Origin: Escallonia rubra
Taxonomy: Eukaryota > Streptophyta > Magnoliopsida > Escalloniales > Escalloniaceae
Reading direction: 5' to 3'
Assembly: GCA_033065855.1 (NCBI GenBank)
Contig: JAVXUO010002697.1
Location: forward strand, 1 to 64,000
Length of the DNA stretch: 64,000 bases
Below the pieces are notes generated by a model that did not search any database, was not told the origin of the DNA, and saw nothing but the letters and a program-made list of their open reading frames with translations. Both the position numbers and the translations under genes were made by a program. This document shows, one piece after another, positions 24,495 to 37,914 of this stretch (positions are counted from its first letter, which is position 1; every line of letters starts with the position of its first letter).

Positions 24495-27400
24495 TGTAAC
24501 ATCCCGGAATTTCCGGAACGTTAACACTCGATCCATCAATTACTAAATCATAAAATCCTCAACTCAAACAAAATAAATACTACTAATCTGTCAGAGCAAC
24601 TAATCCATCGACTTAATCATAGTTGAAACATCAAGTCTAAACTAACAATTCTAAATAACAATAATGACCCACGCATGGGTTCTAATGACTAATACTAAAC
24701 TTAGATTCACTTGTTCGCTTGCCTCTAGTCCAATCTCAAGAAATCTAACGCTGGTTACTACCTGCAGAAAGGAAGTCAAAGGAGAGTGAGCTTTTGAGCG
24801 CCCAGTAAGGTCGCACAAAGAATTTAAAAATAAGAAAACGATTCGGATGATTTTTCATATAAAACTTTTGAAGAGTATTTTCAATAAAATACAACACTTA
24901 GACAAAGATGAATAAAACGAATGATTTTGCATTCAAGTCCAATAACAACTTTTTTGTGGGATTTTTGCTTTCGATGAAATCACCACAATACGATATAAAC
25001 ATAGAGATGAGTATTCAACTCAATCCCTTATATAATAGTCATTTGAAACACTTCGGATATAATAAAGCATGAATGGTTAATATTCAAAACAGTTCAAGTG
25101 TAATAAAACATAAACAGGAAACATTGAACATGAGCAGTACAGAAGCAAAGCCACCCCGGCAGTGCTCAATCGCTTTACATATGCATATGTACACTGACTA
25201 GTCCATCTAGGTACTAGTTAAACCCATCCAACAGACCATCCTTATAACGCCAACAATACAGACCATCCTTATGGCTCCCAAGTTACTAACTCATGTCAAC
25301 ATTGAGAAACAATAAATAGAATTCAAAACATTTTATGATAATTGAATCGATAAAACAGATGAGAATAAACAAATGAAGAATTCCAAACGATCGCTTAAGG
25401 TTCAAGTTAGGCTTTCATGGACAGTTTCGAAACATCTTTTATATCAGCATAAAATCAAATCAATTTAGTTTGTAAAACTGTTCTATAAGCATTTGAAAAC
25501 AGAATGTCGAAATAGGGTTCAGATAGAATTCCTTACCTCGGTCCAAGCTATGCGATGCTACCAACCTCGATTATAATTCTTTGGATAAACCTAGATTGGC
25601 AAATCCATATGTTAGAACATAATCTATACTACAATACTATAAACCTAATATAAACTACCCAAACGGCGCTCGCCTCTAACCCCGGAATCACACAACTCAA
25701 AGCGTGTCTCGCACACGGCCAACTTAACCGAGAACCCGGTACGCTCTTTAATGCATAACCGTATTCTAAATTTATTATAAATTAAAATAAAACACTTGTA
25801 TAGCTTAAAACATTATAATAAGTCAAAATATGAATTTTCTGAAATTTTGAATATTTTTGAATTAAAATAATTTCTTTAAATACAATAAAAAAACCCATAA
25901 ATTGCCAAAAATGCTTCCAGCTGCAAACTAAGTCCCATAATTTTTGTAACAGCTTTAACATATGTATAAAGATCATAGAAATTTAAATCAGAAATTAAAA
26001 AGTATTAAAACTATTTTTCAAATATTCGTTTTGCTAAAAATGATGCGATACGGAAACCATAGCAAATCAACCCCAAAAATCATAAAACTTTTACTGAGTC
26101 TTTCTTATACCATAAAAACATTGCTATAATTTTTTCCCAAAACATTTTCTTTATTTAATATTACCAAAAAAATTTTAAAAATCTGAAATTACAGAAACTA
26201 TTAAAAATACATATGATTTCAGAAAATTATAGAATTTTGCCACAATTTCTAATATAGCTTAGGGTATTCTATTGTCAAATTTCACATGTTAACGATCACT
26301 ATACGGTATATAATACACGCGGCGTACCTAACGCTACCCATGTTACACTTTTGTACTACCCAAATCTGCTGTGACCCAATAAAACTCACCTCATCTTCAT
26401 CCTTTTTATTCTCTACCCATTAACCAGAAACTCACACTCACACTCTCACACGCAAGTCCACTCACGACAGCCCCTCCTTCCTTTCTTTTCTTCCTACATA
26501 CACATTACTCACTCACATATATTTATATTGTACCCATTTCCAAACAACTGATGTGCAACTTCTTCTTCTTCTTACACCCTCTCATCCAAGACAATGCACA
26601 GCCACACCCTCTTGATAACCAGCTCTAACACAGCTCCCCTCTCTCTCTCTCTCTCTCTCTCTCTCACAACTATACTCACAAACCCACAACACTGTACCAA
26701 CAGACACCCACATATGCACAGCACACAAGCACCCACAAACACCTCATGGTATACACTATAGCATCTAAGCATCACCTTCACAATTATTTTACAAACCACA
26801 GCACATCGCAGCTACTGCAGTGGCTTTTTCTTGCTCACCCATGCACCTACAATACCACTTCACGGCAGCCATCCTTCTTCCTCTCTCAAACGCCACAACA
26901 CCCACTTGTAGTCACCCACATAAATAACCTCTACACAGCTGTGCACCACCGCGCCATGGCTATTCCATTTTGGTCCGTTCCCCACTCACGTAACAAGGCA
27001 GCCATGGCACTCTCTTCTTGCTCCCTCATTCAAGACCCATTTCATACACTTACACACATACACAACACACCTAACAAACCCAAACCCATTTTCTACCCTT
27101 TAAACCCACTGCCATCTCTCTCTCTTTTCTATTTTAGCACATCCACGCACACCATTTCGGTTACAATCTTCTCACAGTAGACCCATTACACCAATGAACG
27201 CAGGTTACACGATCACACATACACCCACATGAACCCAGAAAATTCGATCCCCAAGGCAGCCCCTACATGGATATCCTCTATCTCTCTCTTATTCTCTTAG
27301 ATCTAAACACATAATCATGAAACACAAAAAAAGGAAAACTAGAACTTACCGGAAAGTTTGCCGGAAAAATCTTCATCACAACGTGCTCGATCTCTCGCTC

Positions 27401-27807
27401 CCAACCGTGCGCAGAATTTTAGAGGAAGGGTTGGCGGCTGATCTATACCAGCCATACATATACATAAAACCCTAAAGTGGCAATTTACCAAAAATACCCT
27501 TGGACTTTAGAACATTTTTAAGTTTCACCGAAAAACTTTTGTGATTACGAAAAGCCCTCATTAACTATTAACTATTTATGATAAAATAGTGTACCAGAAA
27601 AATATAACGGGTTGTTATCTAACCCCGCCACACTAATCGTCGCTAAGTAAGAATATCATCGCTAAAAGTTTACCCAAAAATTCCGGTCACGCTAATCACT
27701 AAACATTTAATTCTCCCTTAAAAGTTGTTAGAAAAATATCAGCGTTAAGAAAAATATATTTGCTGCTTAAAATTTTTTAATAGCTCTAAAAATATCGGGA
27801 TGTTACA
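24495..27807 (-). mobile_element. solo LTR (3.3 kb) of the TGTAACATCCC family inside CACTA-2
   Basis: It begins TGTAACATCCCGGAATTTCC and ends GGGATGTTACA, flanked by the 5-bp duplication TCTAT (24490-24494 and 27808-27812). It has a single long TG...CA unit with no internal region. It shares its terminal and internal blocks with the LTRs at 28191 and 32209, such as GTCAGAGCAACTAA near 24588 and GTGAGCTTTTGAG near 24786. It probably arose by LTR-LTR recombination. The orientation is by analogy to the 28191-56882 element. Confidence 0.85.
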
Positions 27808-27925
27808 TCTATGGCAGCGAGGCCTATAGCAGCGGCCTGCGACCGCTGCGAAATCCTTTGGCAGCGGCTAATCACTCTATAGCAGCGGTTTTTTACCGCG
27901 GCCATAGCCACTTTTTCTTGTAGTG

Positions 27926-28190
27926 TTTTAAGCTGTATTACCATTAGTTTGTTAGCCCACACCTCGGCCTACATTATGTCCCATATATGAAGTCCTCCTC
28001 GAGGTCATACTAGTTTAAGAGACACTAATGCTCTTTTAGATTTGATGAAGTCGAAAAAATGATGAAAAAAATAAAGCATAAAAAAAGATAGGAGATAATG
28101 GTCCAGGCACCCTCTGAGCTTGCTATATTTGACACTAACTACTCACCTCCCTGTGACTTGTTTGACGGCCCTTCAATTCCTGACTCTCCG
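27926..28190. repeat. tandem duplication copy B, right part
   Basis: It resumes copy B after CACTA-2 and matches 17514-17780. The last ~70 bp read as an open frame (YSPP.DLFD.PSIPDSP) that could continue at 56883 beyond the LTR element. So the LTR element probably split a coding stretch of unknown nature. Confidence 0.75.
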
Positions 28191-31100
28191 TGTAACATCT
28201 CGAAATTTTCGGAACGTTAACATTCGCTCGATCATTCACGCTAAGACAATAAGATCCTTAAAACTTAACCAAATAATGCCATCAATCTGTCAGAGCAACT
28301 AATTAACCATCATTAACGTCTTATCCTGAGTGCACAATCATGATTGATAAACTAAAATTAAATCTGATAATGAACTACAGAGGTTCACCCACACACGGGT
28401 TTTAAAGAGAAATAATACTTAAGTTCACTGGCTCGCTTGACTCTAGTCCAATTTCAAGTAGTAACGCTGATTACTACATGCAGAAAGGAAGTCAAAGGGG
28501 AGTGAGCTTTTGAGAGCTCAGTAAGGTTGCTAAAAAATGTAAAGGGATACGAAAAATTTACGGATTTAATACGATTGCAATATGGATGAAATTCAACTCA
28601 AATTCAAAAACTAGATACAAATAAGAACAATGTTTCAAATACGATGCAAACAATCTCAGATTCTATTGAACATGAGCAGTTGCAAAGCCACACAGGCAGT
28701 GCAGGAAAATCACTTCGCAAGGCCACAAAGGCGATGCTCACTAACACTTTACATCTGCTAGTCCATCAAGGTAGTAGCCCACACAAAACACCAAATCCTC
28801 CAATACCTACTAACTCCGCCAAAACACAAAAAATGCAGAATCTCATGTCACTATGCAGGATGACAAGATTTCGATAATGCAACATGTTATTCAATACTCG
28901 ATGGAAAATAATTAATGACACCGATAAGAGTTTCAATAAACGTTTTTAGGCTCAATGAAAGGTTTTTAAGGAAAATAATGCGACTTAATCAAAATAACAG
29001 AATCCAAAAGAATAGCGATAACAATTCTGAAAAATATCTGTGAGGACAAATAGAGGAAACTAATTTTCAGAAGAAATCCCTTACCTCGATCCAAGTGAAA
29101 CGAAACTACAACGCCCACGATCAAAATCCCCTGAATTAACCTAGGTTGACAAAATCACTTATCAGAACACATTGTACACGATTATATTATAAACCTAATA
29201 TAACTTCCCACGGCTTACTCATCTCTCTACCCGGAACGACGAATTTTGAAACGGGTTCCACACACAGCCAACCTAACCCGGAAACTAATCACACTCCTTG
29301 AGGCTCAGAAATACTGCAGAAATATTTTTTTATTTTCATTAAACATTCTTTATGGCTTAATACTGCATATGGAATAAAAATATAATTTTTGAATATTTTC
29401 GAATTAAAAATAATTTCTTTAAATACACTAAAAACCCATAAATTGCTTCTAAATGAAAATAAAGACTCATACATTTTATAAAAGCCTTAATATATGTATC
29501 AAAATTATAGAAATAAAAATCAGATTTTAAAAGGCACTGAAACTATTTCTTTATTTTTCGTTGTGCTAAATTAAATGCGATACGAAAAATGGTAATAAAT
29601 CAACTCCAAAAATCACCAAATTTATACCGAGTCTTCCTAATACTATAAAAAAATAACTCAAATTTTTTCAAAACATTTTCATGAGTTTATAAGCCTGAAC
29701 TTGCAGAAAATATAACAAATACATACGATTTCAGAAAATTATAAAATTTTGCTATAAATTCTTCTATAGCGTAACGTATTTTACTATAAAGTTTGACACA
29801 CTAAAAATCATCATGCACTACCCAACTCACATGTTAAATGTAGCAAAATTCCGTGGCACGCCTGTGTTGGCATAGGGTGCCACTGAACTCAGCCCAGTTC
29901 ACTCTATTCTCTGCACTCAATCTCTCTTTCATTCACAGATCACTCATAAACTCACTTACACAGTGCATTTCCTCACACACTCATGCACTTGTATACACAA
30001 AATAGTTACGCAACACTTCGACACATTCCTTCACTCAAACATACATGCACACGTACATATAGACACACACCTCACCACACAACAGAACTATATTCTCACC
30101 ATATATATTAGACCTGGCAATTTTCCATCCATACCCGCAGGTTGATCCGTACCCGGCCAAAAATCCCAGGTACGAGTACATATATGTGCTACCTTCCGAA
30201 ATTAGACCCGTACCCGAACCGAACCGTTATTTTCGGGTCGGTCCGGGTCGGGTTACGGTTTACCCGCGATTTGCCCGCTTTTCAAACTATATAGAGAAGC
30301 ATTTGTGCCCTAAAGCCTCTCACTTTCATTTTTTTAACTTTCTTCAACCTTCTTCTCACACCTCATACCGCCCCCACCACCCATTCTTCTCTGTCGCCCC
30401 CCTTCGGCTCTCACTTAAGATCTACCACCACCACCACCCTTTACTCCATCTTCCCCCTCACTCTTTGCCTCCCCCGTCGTCAAATCCTTCACCGCAGCCA
30501 CGGATCGAGCAAGTCACCAACTGTCGCCCTTCGTCTCTCTATCGTGGATGGTCCCTTCGTCCTCCGCCGCCGATGGTCGCTTCGTCCTCCGTCGCCGATC
30601 GCCACCTCGTCAGATCTGCTGTTGACAGTCGCCAGTCGCCACCAGATCTACCGACCGATCTTGTAATTTTTTTTTTGTTTTATTTTCTTTATTCAAGAAT
30701 CCTGATCTTGTAGTTTTCATTTTATTTTATTTTGTTCTTCAAGAATCTTGATATTGATTTTATGGAGGTTGTGTAATAGATGTTAATGGAGATCGATAAT
30801 TGTGATTGGCGATGTTGATCTACGGTTGACCATCGCCACTAGATCTATTGATCTTGAAATTTTTTGGGTTCTATTTTCAGTATTTTGTATATTCAAGAGA
30901 CCTGATCTTGATTTTATGTTGCTTGCTGTGTAATAGATCTTAATGGATATTTCTTATTGAGATTGATTATTTTAGTAATTGGAAATATTGCAGATCTGAT
31001 TGTGTTGTGGAATAAAAGAAGGAAGAAAGGGGAAAAAATCATGTAAGAAGGAAATAATATTTGATAAAAAAAAATTGTAAAAATTAATGTTTTACCCACT

Positions 31101-31956
31101 GGTAATACCCTACCCTCTTGGGTAGGGTACGGATTCAGGAAAAGTTTACCTAGAAAAAATCGGGTAAAATTTACTCGACCCGTTTTTATCCAAACCCGAT
31201 CGAATTTTACCCGTACCCGGCGGTGGGTATCCCCGTTTGCCAGGTCTAATATATATAGACACGCACCTCCTCTCACTAGCTAACCAACCCCCATCACCTC
31301 AAAAAAAAAAAAACATAACCACATTGAAATATCACTTCCACATGCCCACGTCTCCCTCTTCCTCTTATTCTTTTTTTTATACACCCACTCACATATATGT
31401 TACACACACACACATCACTCCAAACACGGCACAATAGCTCCCTATTGTTGCATCTCCCTTTCCCTTCTCCCTTTTTCTCCTACATGCCACACACCCAAAC
31501 ATACAGGTTCACACAAGGGGCATTACCCACTTCCATTTCTTCTTCATCCTTCACTACCACACATTTTGCAATATACATAACTTACGACCATCACTCATGT
31601 GCACACAAACGCACCCCTCTCTTCACATTTTAAAAAAAAAACCCACCTACCAACACCCACATCAACCCCCCTCCTCACAGCCACTTACACACACTGATAC
31701 ATACAGACACATTCATATAACCCACGCACACACACTAAAACACACTAACCCACACAACACACACACTGCACATATGAGCACACACAACCACTAAATGGCC
31801 ATCGTTAGATTATAACTTATAGTTTTCAGAAATTTTGTCGGTAAAGGTTGCCGATAAGATTTTCGCTCATGGAAATCTATGCTAAAACTTGTGTATGAAA
31901 GCCACACTTTAAAATAAAATTAAGTGGCCAGGTAATATAAAGGTTGGGGTGTTACA
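28191..31956 (-). repeat. 3' LTR of the long-LTR element
   Basis: It starts TGTAACATCTCG and ends GGTTGGGGTGTTACA. It contains the hAT-type insertion at 30109-31248. Compared with the 5' LTR it lacks about 0.9 kb between ACACACAACCACT (about 31793) and AATGGCCATCGTTAG. That segment corresponds to about 42270-42840 plus 56405-56725. A C- and A-rich section (31260-31790) of repeated CACACAC-like words gives several short open frames, which I regard as low-complexity artefacts. Confidence 0.85.
30109..31248. mobile_element. hAT-type non-autonomous element (1.1 kb)
   Basis: The terminal inverted repeats are TAGACCTGGCAA and TTGCCAGGTCTA. The 8-bp target duplication ATATATAT lies at 30101-30108 and 31249-31256. 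The homologous 5' LTR at 41690-41703 shows the uninterrupted site. An 8-bp duplication fits the hAT superfamily. Both subterminal regions are rich in ACCCG / CGGGT words in inverted orientation. The open frame from 30186 to 30713 is Pro/Ser-rich and does not resemble a transposase. Confidence 0.9.
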
Positions 31957-31972
31957 TTCTCCCCTACTTATA
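31957..31972 (-). other. polypurine tract of the long-LTR element
   Basis: On the minus strand, AAGTAGGGGAGAA directly precedes the 3' LTR start (TGTAAC). This is the expected position and composition for plus-strand DNA priming. Confidence 0.8.
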
Positions 31973-32188
31973 AAATTTTCACTTACTTACGATATCAAAG
32001 CCTACGCCTTCACCATGTAACTGCCAAACGAATGTGTAATATAATCTTACACATAACCTCCAAAATATGAGTCGAGAACACCAATAGAACCTTCGAACAT
32101 TTCACTATCTATAAGATTTCGAATAGAACCTAGGGTTTCATAATCCAACCAACCGGATATAATTACTCAAACTCGAAATATTTCCAAT

Positions 32189-32206
32189 TCCTAAGCTCTT
32201 ATACCA
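32189..32206 (-). other. primer binding site (initiator tRNA-Met type)
   Basis: On the minus strand, TGGTATAAGAGC starts two bases after the 5' LTR end. It differs by one base from the usual plant initiator-Met PBS, TGGTATCAGAGC. It fixes the element's orientation. Confidence 0.8.
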
Positions 32207-33589
32207 ACTGTAACATCCCAAAATTTCTGGAACGTTAACACTGGCTTGATCATTCACGCTAAGACAATAACATCCTTAAAACTTAACCAAATAATGCCAT
32301 CAATCTGTCAAAGCAACTAACCATCAATTAATGTATTATCCTGAGTGTACAATCATGATTGATGAACTAAAATTAAATCTGATAATGAACTACAGAGGTT
32401 CACCCACACAGGAGTTCTAAAGAGAAATAATACTTAAGTTCCCTAGCTCGCTTGCCTCTAGTCCAATTTCAAGTAGTCTATCGCTGGTTACTACCTGCAG
32501 AAAGGACGTCAAAGGGGAGTGAGCTTTTGAGAGTTCAGTAAGGCCGTTCAAAAAAGTAAAGGGATGCAAAAATTTCACAGATTTAATACGATTACAATAT
32601 GGAGGAGATTCAACTCAAAGCAATAAACCAGATACAAATAAGAACAATTTTTCGGATACGATGCAAACAATCACAGATGCTATCGAACATGAGCAATTTC
32701 AAAGCCACACAGGCAGTGCATGAAAATCACTTAGCAAAGCCACAAAGGCGATGCTCACTAACACTTTACACCTGCTAGTCCCTCAAGGTACTAGCCCAAA
32801 CCAAACACCAAATCCTCCAATACCCACCAACTCTGCCAAAACACACAAATGTAGAATCTCATGTCCCTATTCAAGATGACAACATTTTGATAGTGCAACA
32901 TGTTATTCAATGCTCGATGAAAAATAATTAATGAGCACCGATAAGAGTTTCAATGAAAGGTTTTTAAGGCAAACAATGTGACTTAATAAAAATAACAGAA
33001 TCCAAAAGAATAGTGATAACAATTCAGAAAATATTGGTGAGGACAAATAAAGGAAACTGGGTTTCAAAAGAAATCCCTTACCTCGATCCAAGTGAAACGA
33101 AACTACAAAGCCCACGATCAAAATCCCCTAAATTAACCTAGGTTGACAAAATCACTTATCAGAACACATTGCACACGATTATATTATAAACCTAATATAA
33201 CTACCCATGCCCATGGCTTACTCATCTTTCTACTCGAAACGACAAATTTCGAAACGGGTCCAACACACGGTCAACCTAACTCGGAAACTAATCACTCTCC
33301 TCGAGCACTACAAGAAATTTGTCATTTAGCGACAAATAAATTCTTGACGAACTTGGGTTCGTCAACAAATGTATATGAACGTTGACGAATACTGAGTTCG
33401 TCAATAATACTTCAATATTTCTTGACGAATGTATTTATTCGTCAATAAATCATAATTTTTATCGACGAATTTAGAAATTTGTCAAAAAATGTTTGACGAG
33501 AAGTGGCCCGGGAGAGAAAAGAATTTTTGGCGCGTGTTTGAACTTACTTTTCACGATTAGCGACGAATACAGTCGGTCAAGAAAGCTGA

Positions 33590-34018
33590 AAAAAAAGTTC
33601 TCCTTTCCGTGGTTCCTTTCTATCTCACTGTATTTCTCTCTCTCTCTCACCCTGAACTTTAACAAAAAAAAATAAAAATCTTTATACTGCCTCTCTCTCT
33701 CTCTCTCTGTCTCGATCTGGTGTGCGACTTCTCCACTCTCACTCTCCCGTCTCTCTCTAGCCAACGGGCGATGGCCGGATGGCGACAGGGGCTCTCTCTT
33801 TCTCCCTCAAATCAAGACAGCCCAAGAGAAGACCGGCCTGAAGAAGGTCTTCAGTTCTTCCTTCTTGTTTCAGATCCAAGGGAAGACCGACGAGTGACCA
33901 ACGACGGAGGCGGGTGACCAGCGAAGGCTCCACCGGCCAACATCCCTCTGGTAGGCGACGAGTCGGCGACGATATCTTCGATTCTCTCTGACCCCCGTAA
34001 ATCTGCAATCAACACAGG
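33590..34018 (+). promoter_or_regulatory. putative leader exon of CACTA-3
   Basis: CT-rich sequence with (CT)n runs at about 33640 and 33695 is followed by GC-richer sequence containing an ATG at 33771 and a purine-rich open stretch. It ends near CAGGCAAG at 34015, a possible non-canonical GC splice donor. Its position inside the left subterminal repeats parallels the other three CACTA elements. Confidence 0.35.
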
Positions 34019-36889
34019 CAAGTTCTATTCTTCAAATTGATGCTTCAATAGTTTAATTCGATTGTTCAATTTCGTAGTTCTAGAATAGATTTGACTCAAT
34101 TGATAGTTGATTGTATACTTTGTTTAGATTAGGCTTTAAAATGTAGGGGTTTTAATTAGCACCAGTAGCGCTCAATGCCAGCAGACTAAAATGACCGCTT
34201 CCACGGTTAATTACGGCCCCTCTCTCTCTCTCTCTCTAGAGACACACGGCCTTTATCTTCTACCATTGTTGCCCCAAACCTAGCTGATAGCTTCATGTTC
34301 TGCAGGTAAGTATTGTCCTCATTGTCGCATCGCAACACCGGATCTGCCACATTCCACCCAATACAAGTCTATTTGACTCATATTTTCACATATGCAGTTC
34401 AACTGAAACCATTATATCAATCTAATTGATCCCTATCTACAGTTTTCCATCTTTGATTTTCAACACCTTTGCTTCTCCTTCTTACTTTGAACATTATATG
34501 TTTATGCGCTTAGTAATTTCTTAGTCAATTACTTGACTGTGCAATTAATACAATTAGATTCTCAAAATTTGATTTTTTCAAAGGAACATTTGATCAATAT
34601 GGCTGACTACTAGTTACTGCTGATTGCTGGTATTTGATTGTTTTTTGCAAATTAGGATTTTCAATTGAGAGAACCATGAAGCTATCATTAAAGTCCTTAC
34701 AGAGGTAGTTTCTAACATTTCTTATTACGAGTTATTAGGTTTTTGATGGTTTATGCATTTTTACTAAAAAGTCGAAGTTGCTCATGATGTAATTAAACCA
34801 GTTTATGATTCAATAAAAGAAGTGAGCAAGCCATGAAACTTTCAGATTACTATGCAAAATGGGTTAGTATGTGAAACTTTTATCACTTCTACATGTATTT
34901 GCATCTCTGAGGATATAGCTCTCTAGCTTCATTCTTCTAATCCTTTTTCTTATTGTAGTGGACTCCCTTTGATTTCCAAATTCAATGAAACATCAACATC
35001 TAATGTGGACTTTTGGAAAAGATAGTCGGATGGCCTTTCCTGGTTTAACCTCTCTAATCAAGAAACCTCATTTCTTGCAAGATATTACAGTTCAAGTAAG
35101 TGCAACATTATGCTGTTGCTTGTAATGTGAACTTAGTGCATGTGTCTTCTGTTCTTCTAGTGGTAGTATCACACCAGGCATTTTGTGTTAGGGATTATCT
35201 ATCCACCTTGTGTTAGGGATTATCTATCCACCTTTAAGTGAATGCCTAGTTTCTTTAGTCTTGGAATATTGCTACCCATGCCCAGACAAGTGTGACCTAG
35301 CGTAAGCATTGGAATAGTTTATCTTTTTCTTTGTTCAACACTTGGGTTTCATAGTTGCCCTCATGATTTAGCAGAGAAACTGATTCTTTGCTCTTCATTC
35401 TCTGATGAAACAATATACATATCAAAAGATCTCCCGTTAATTACGGCTTTCGGGTGTTTGCAAGTGTGTTCTTGCAATAAACCTGACCATTTGTTATATA
35501 TGGATCTGTGGGGTTGCTGGCGTTATTTTAAGTTCAACTCAAACTAATGCAGGAGCACAAGCTAGTTGAATATGATGGAAAAAGATTTCAAACTGACAGA
35601 TAAAACTATTTCTTCAAGTGTATGATCAAGAATGGATAATCTGAAATCGGCAGCTTAAAAAATGCGTGCAAGGCACAAGGACATGTAAAGCAGCTAGCAG
35701 AATCTAGCCCTTTTTTTGGCCAAGTTGATTTCCTTAAAGTCGACGGGAAATAAGCCATATCAGATGCCTACGAAGGTGTATGATTGTTGAGTTGGTTTTG
35801 TGAAATTTACCCAAGCTGGAACTCTTTTATACATAAGTAATAATGCCCTTAGTTGCACTTCTTTTATGCATAAGTATATTGCCCTTTTTAGACAATTGAA
35901 CATGTTGCGAACTTTACACCCAATGTCTCGGTTGTGACTTCTTACGTTATATTTTTTTACCAATTTATGAGTTGAAGCAGTCACTAAAACATATTTCCAG
36001 ATCTATGCATGATATTATGCATTAAAAGTGTTTCACAATGCTCTTATAGGAGCACTTTACCGCTTGTGAGAGTATTTTATCGGTTCAAGCAATTCGATTA
36101 GTACTTTTCAAGAACTTTGCAGGCATGACTTACTATAGCATTAGAAAATAGCAGCTGATGCCAAGAACATGTGGCTGGGGAAAAAAGGAAATGAAGCTGG
36201 CTGTTGTACTGGGAAGGCATGAAGGCATGTACTTTCCTTTATGTCACTAATTGTGTCGTCACTTGCTTGTGAATTTGTTTAAGTCAGTTGTTAAGTTTTC
36301 TTCTCAGATGGATGAGTTGCTTTGTAAGTGTCTGAATTGGAAGGATAACACCCATGCTTGTACTTGTTGACAAAAGTAGTTTATTACACTATTGATTTTT
36401 AGGTCTCAAAGATTTGTATGTGGCTTGCTCTTTAAACCATGTTCTAGTATTCATGCCGAAACACCAAATACCTTTACTATCCACGAGCCTTTGTTTTGGT
36501 ATAAAGAACAAGTAAATTTAAGCCAAAAATTTTAAAAACCAAATATCCTTCTCATTTGTGTCTTTTCATAACTCCAAATTTGTGACTTTATCCGTTCTTA
36601 GGATGTTATAGAGAGATGGTCGCAATTTTGGGTTTCTGGATGAAAGTTGCACATGATGCTTCAAGGTGTTTACATCAGTCATTTACTTTTCTACTTACAT
36701 TTTCATTCTATGTTCTTAAAGGTATTGCATTCTCTATGTTCATGTTCTTTTGGCATTGTCAAGAATGGGTTGGTCAGTATGCAATTGGATTTGCAAGCCC
36801 TATCTTGCAAGATTTGATCTGCAAGGGATCTCGTACAGTCTCTGGGACAATGGTTTTGTTGAGAAACTTGGTACTCTAGTTTGGAGATT

Positions 36890-37342
36890 TGTATCATGTT
36901 AACTACTAATTTAGTGAATGCAATTATTATGATGTTCAAACATCATTTATCAGTCGGTGTTCTACATGACTTAGATCTTGGTTATATTAGTTTGCATATA
37001 TCTCTTTGACATGAAATAAGAAGTCTGTCTAGGGATTAATATATAATTTTTTTTAAAAAGTAAGAGCTACGGTAGCGGGCCAACACCGCCGCCATATGCC
37101 TAGGAAGACGGTCACTAACCGCTGTTGTAAGCTATGACCAGCTGTGATATAGGACATCAATAGCCAATAAAAGAACGGATGTACAAGCGGGAGTACCGCT
37201 ACTATAAACTCCATTGACTGCTGCCAAATGTCCATCGCAGCGAGACCTACAGAAGCACTCTGTAACCGCTATCATTAGCAGTGGTCAAGTGGGCTATTGC
37301 AGAGGTTTTTGGCCACTGCCAGAGGCCAATTTTCTTGTAGTG
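36890..37342. mobile_element. 3'-end fragment of an older CACTA element nested in CACTA-3
   Basis: The sequence ends GGCCAATTTTCTTGTAGTG at 37342. Degenerate GCAGCGG / CCGCTGC motifs over the preceding 270 bp are of the CACTA-2 type. The adjoining 37030-36890 sequence is homologous, in reverse orientation, to 43760-43960 in Helitron 1. I could not find its other terminus. Confidence 0.7.
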
Positions 37343-37914
37343 TATGGTTTTGATTATTTGTAGCCCTTTAATTTTGGATGGATTTGATTATTTGTAGTTG
37401 TTTGTTGAGTCATTAGTCCTATCTTCTTCATGGATATCACGTTAATATGAAAAGATTATGCAGAAGCTGAAAAAAGCTACTAAAGATAATAATAGAGGTG
37501 ATAAAAAATAGGAGGGTAGCATTAGATAGGTTGGAGAAAAAGTTTGGAGGGGTTATGTTCTGACTATCCAATTTTGTTTTCTGATTTTACTCTCTTGTCA
37601 TAGACATGAGTTGTTCTTCTAAGAATACAATTGCATAAATAAATGGGTCAAAGGGTTGAATAAGACATGAATTGCTTGCCATAATTTACTTTTTTTTCCC
37701 TCTTTATAAAACATGTTTAAAGTTACCTCCTCTCTACAATAAGTCGGATCTATTGCCTATTTTAATGCTCTCTTCTGACAAATACGTATAAGAGCTACAA
37801 AAATCTCAATGAATTGAGTTTTACTGTATGCGTGTAATGTGGTAAGCTGGGTCTGTACATGTGGGATCAAAAGAAAATAAAGTTATGTATGGTTCTTATT
37901 GAACTTTATGAAAA

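Larger units (their letters stand above)
20746..27925 (+). mobile_element. CACTA-2: non-autonomous CACTA element with captured gene fragment
   Basis: Left end CACTACAAGAAAATTGCCC; right end GCCACTTTTTCTTGTAGTG. The 3-bp target duplication TTT lies at 20743-20745 and 27926-27928, and copy A at 17510-17520 (GGGTTTTAAGC) is the empty site. Both ends carry many CTATAGCAGCGGY motifs in both orientations (20756-21015 and 24245-24490, 27812-27905). I find no transposase. It carries a receptor-kinase fragment (22812-23571) and a solo LTR (24495-27807), which splits its right subterminal region. Confidence 0.95.
31957..32208 (-). other. 252-bp internal region of the long-LTR element
   Basis: It lies between the two LTRs and has no open frame of note. 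Read on the minus strand it begins with the PBS and ends with the PPT. It is far too short for gag or pol, so replication would have needed proteins supplied by another element. Confidence 0.85.

Noticed and set aside
30186-30713. 175-codon open frame rich in Pro, Ser and His
   Set aside because: It lies inside the hAT-type element in C-rich sequence, has no recognisable domain, and is absent from the uninterrupted homologous site. I treat it as a chance frame.
31237-31794. Overlapping His/Thr/Pro-rich open frames
   Set aside because: They come from CACACAC and CCCTC-type low-complexity sequence of the LTR and recur in the other LTR copy (41430-42630) with different frames.
36616-36879. 87-codon open frame with hydrophobic segments
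   Set aside because: No family resemblance, and it lies in AT-rich CACTA-3 interior next to a CACTA fragment. There is not enough to call a gene.
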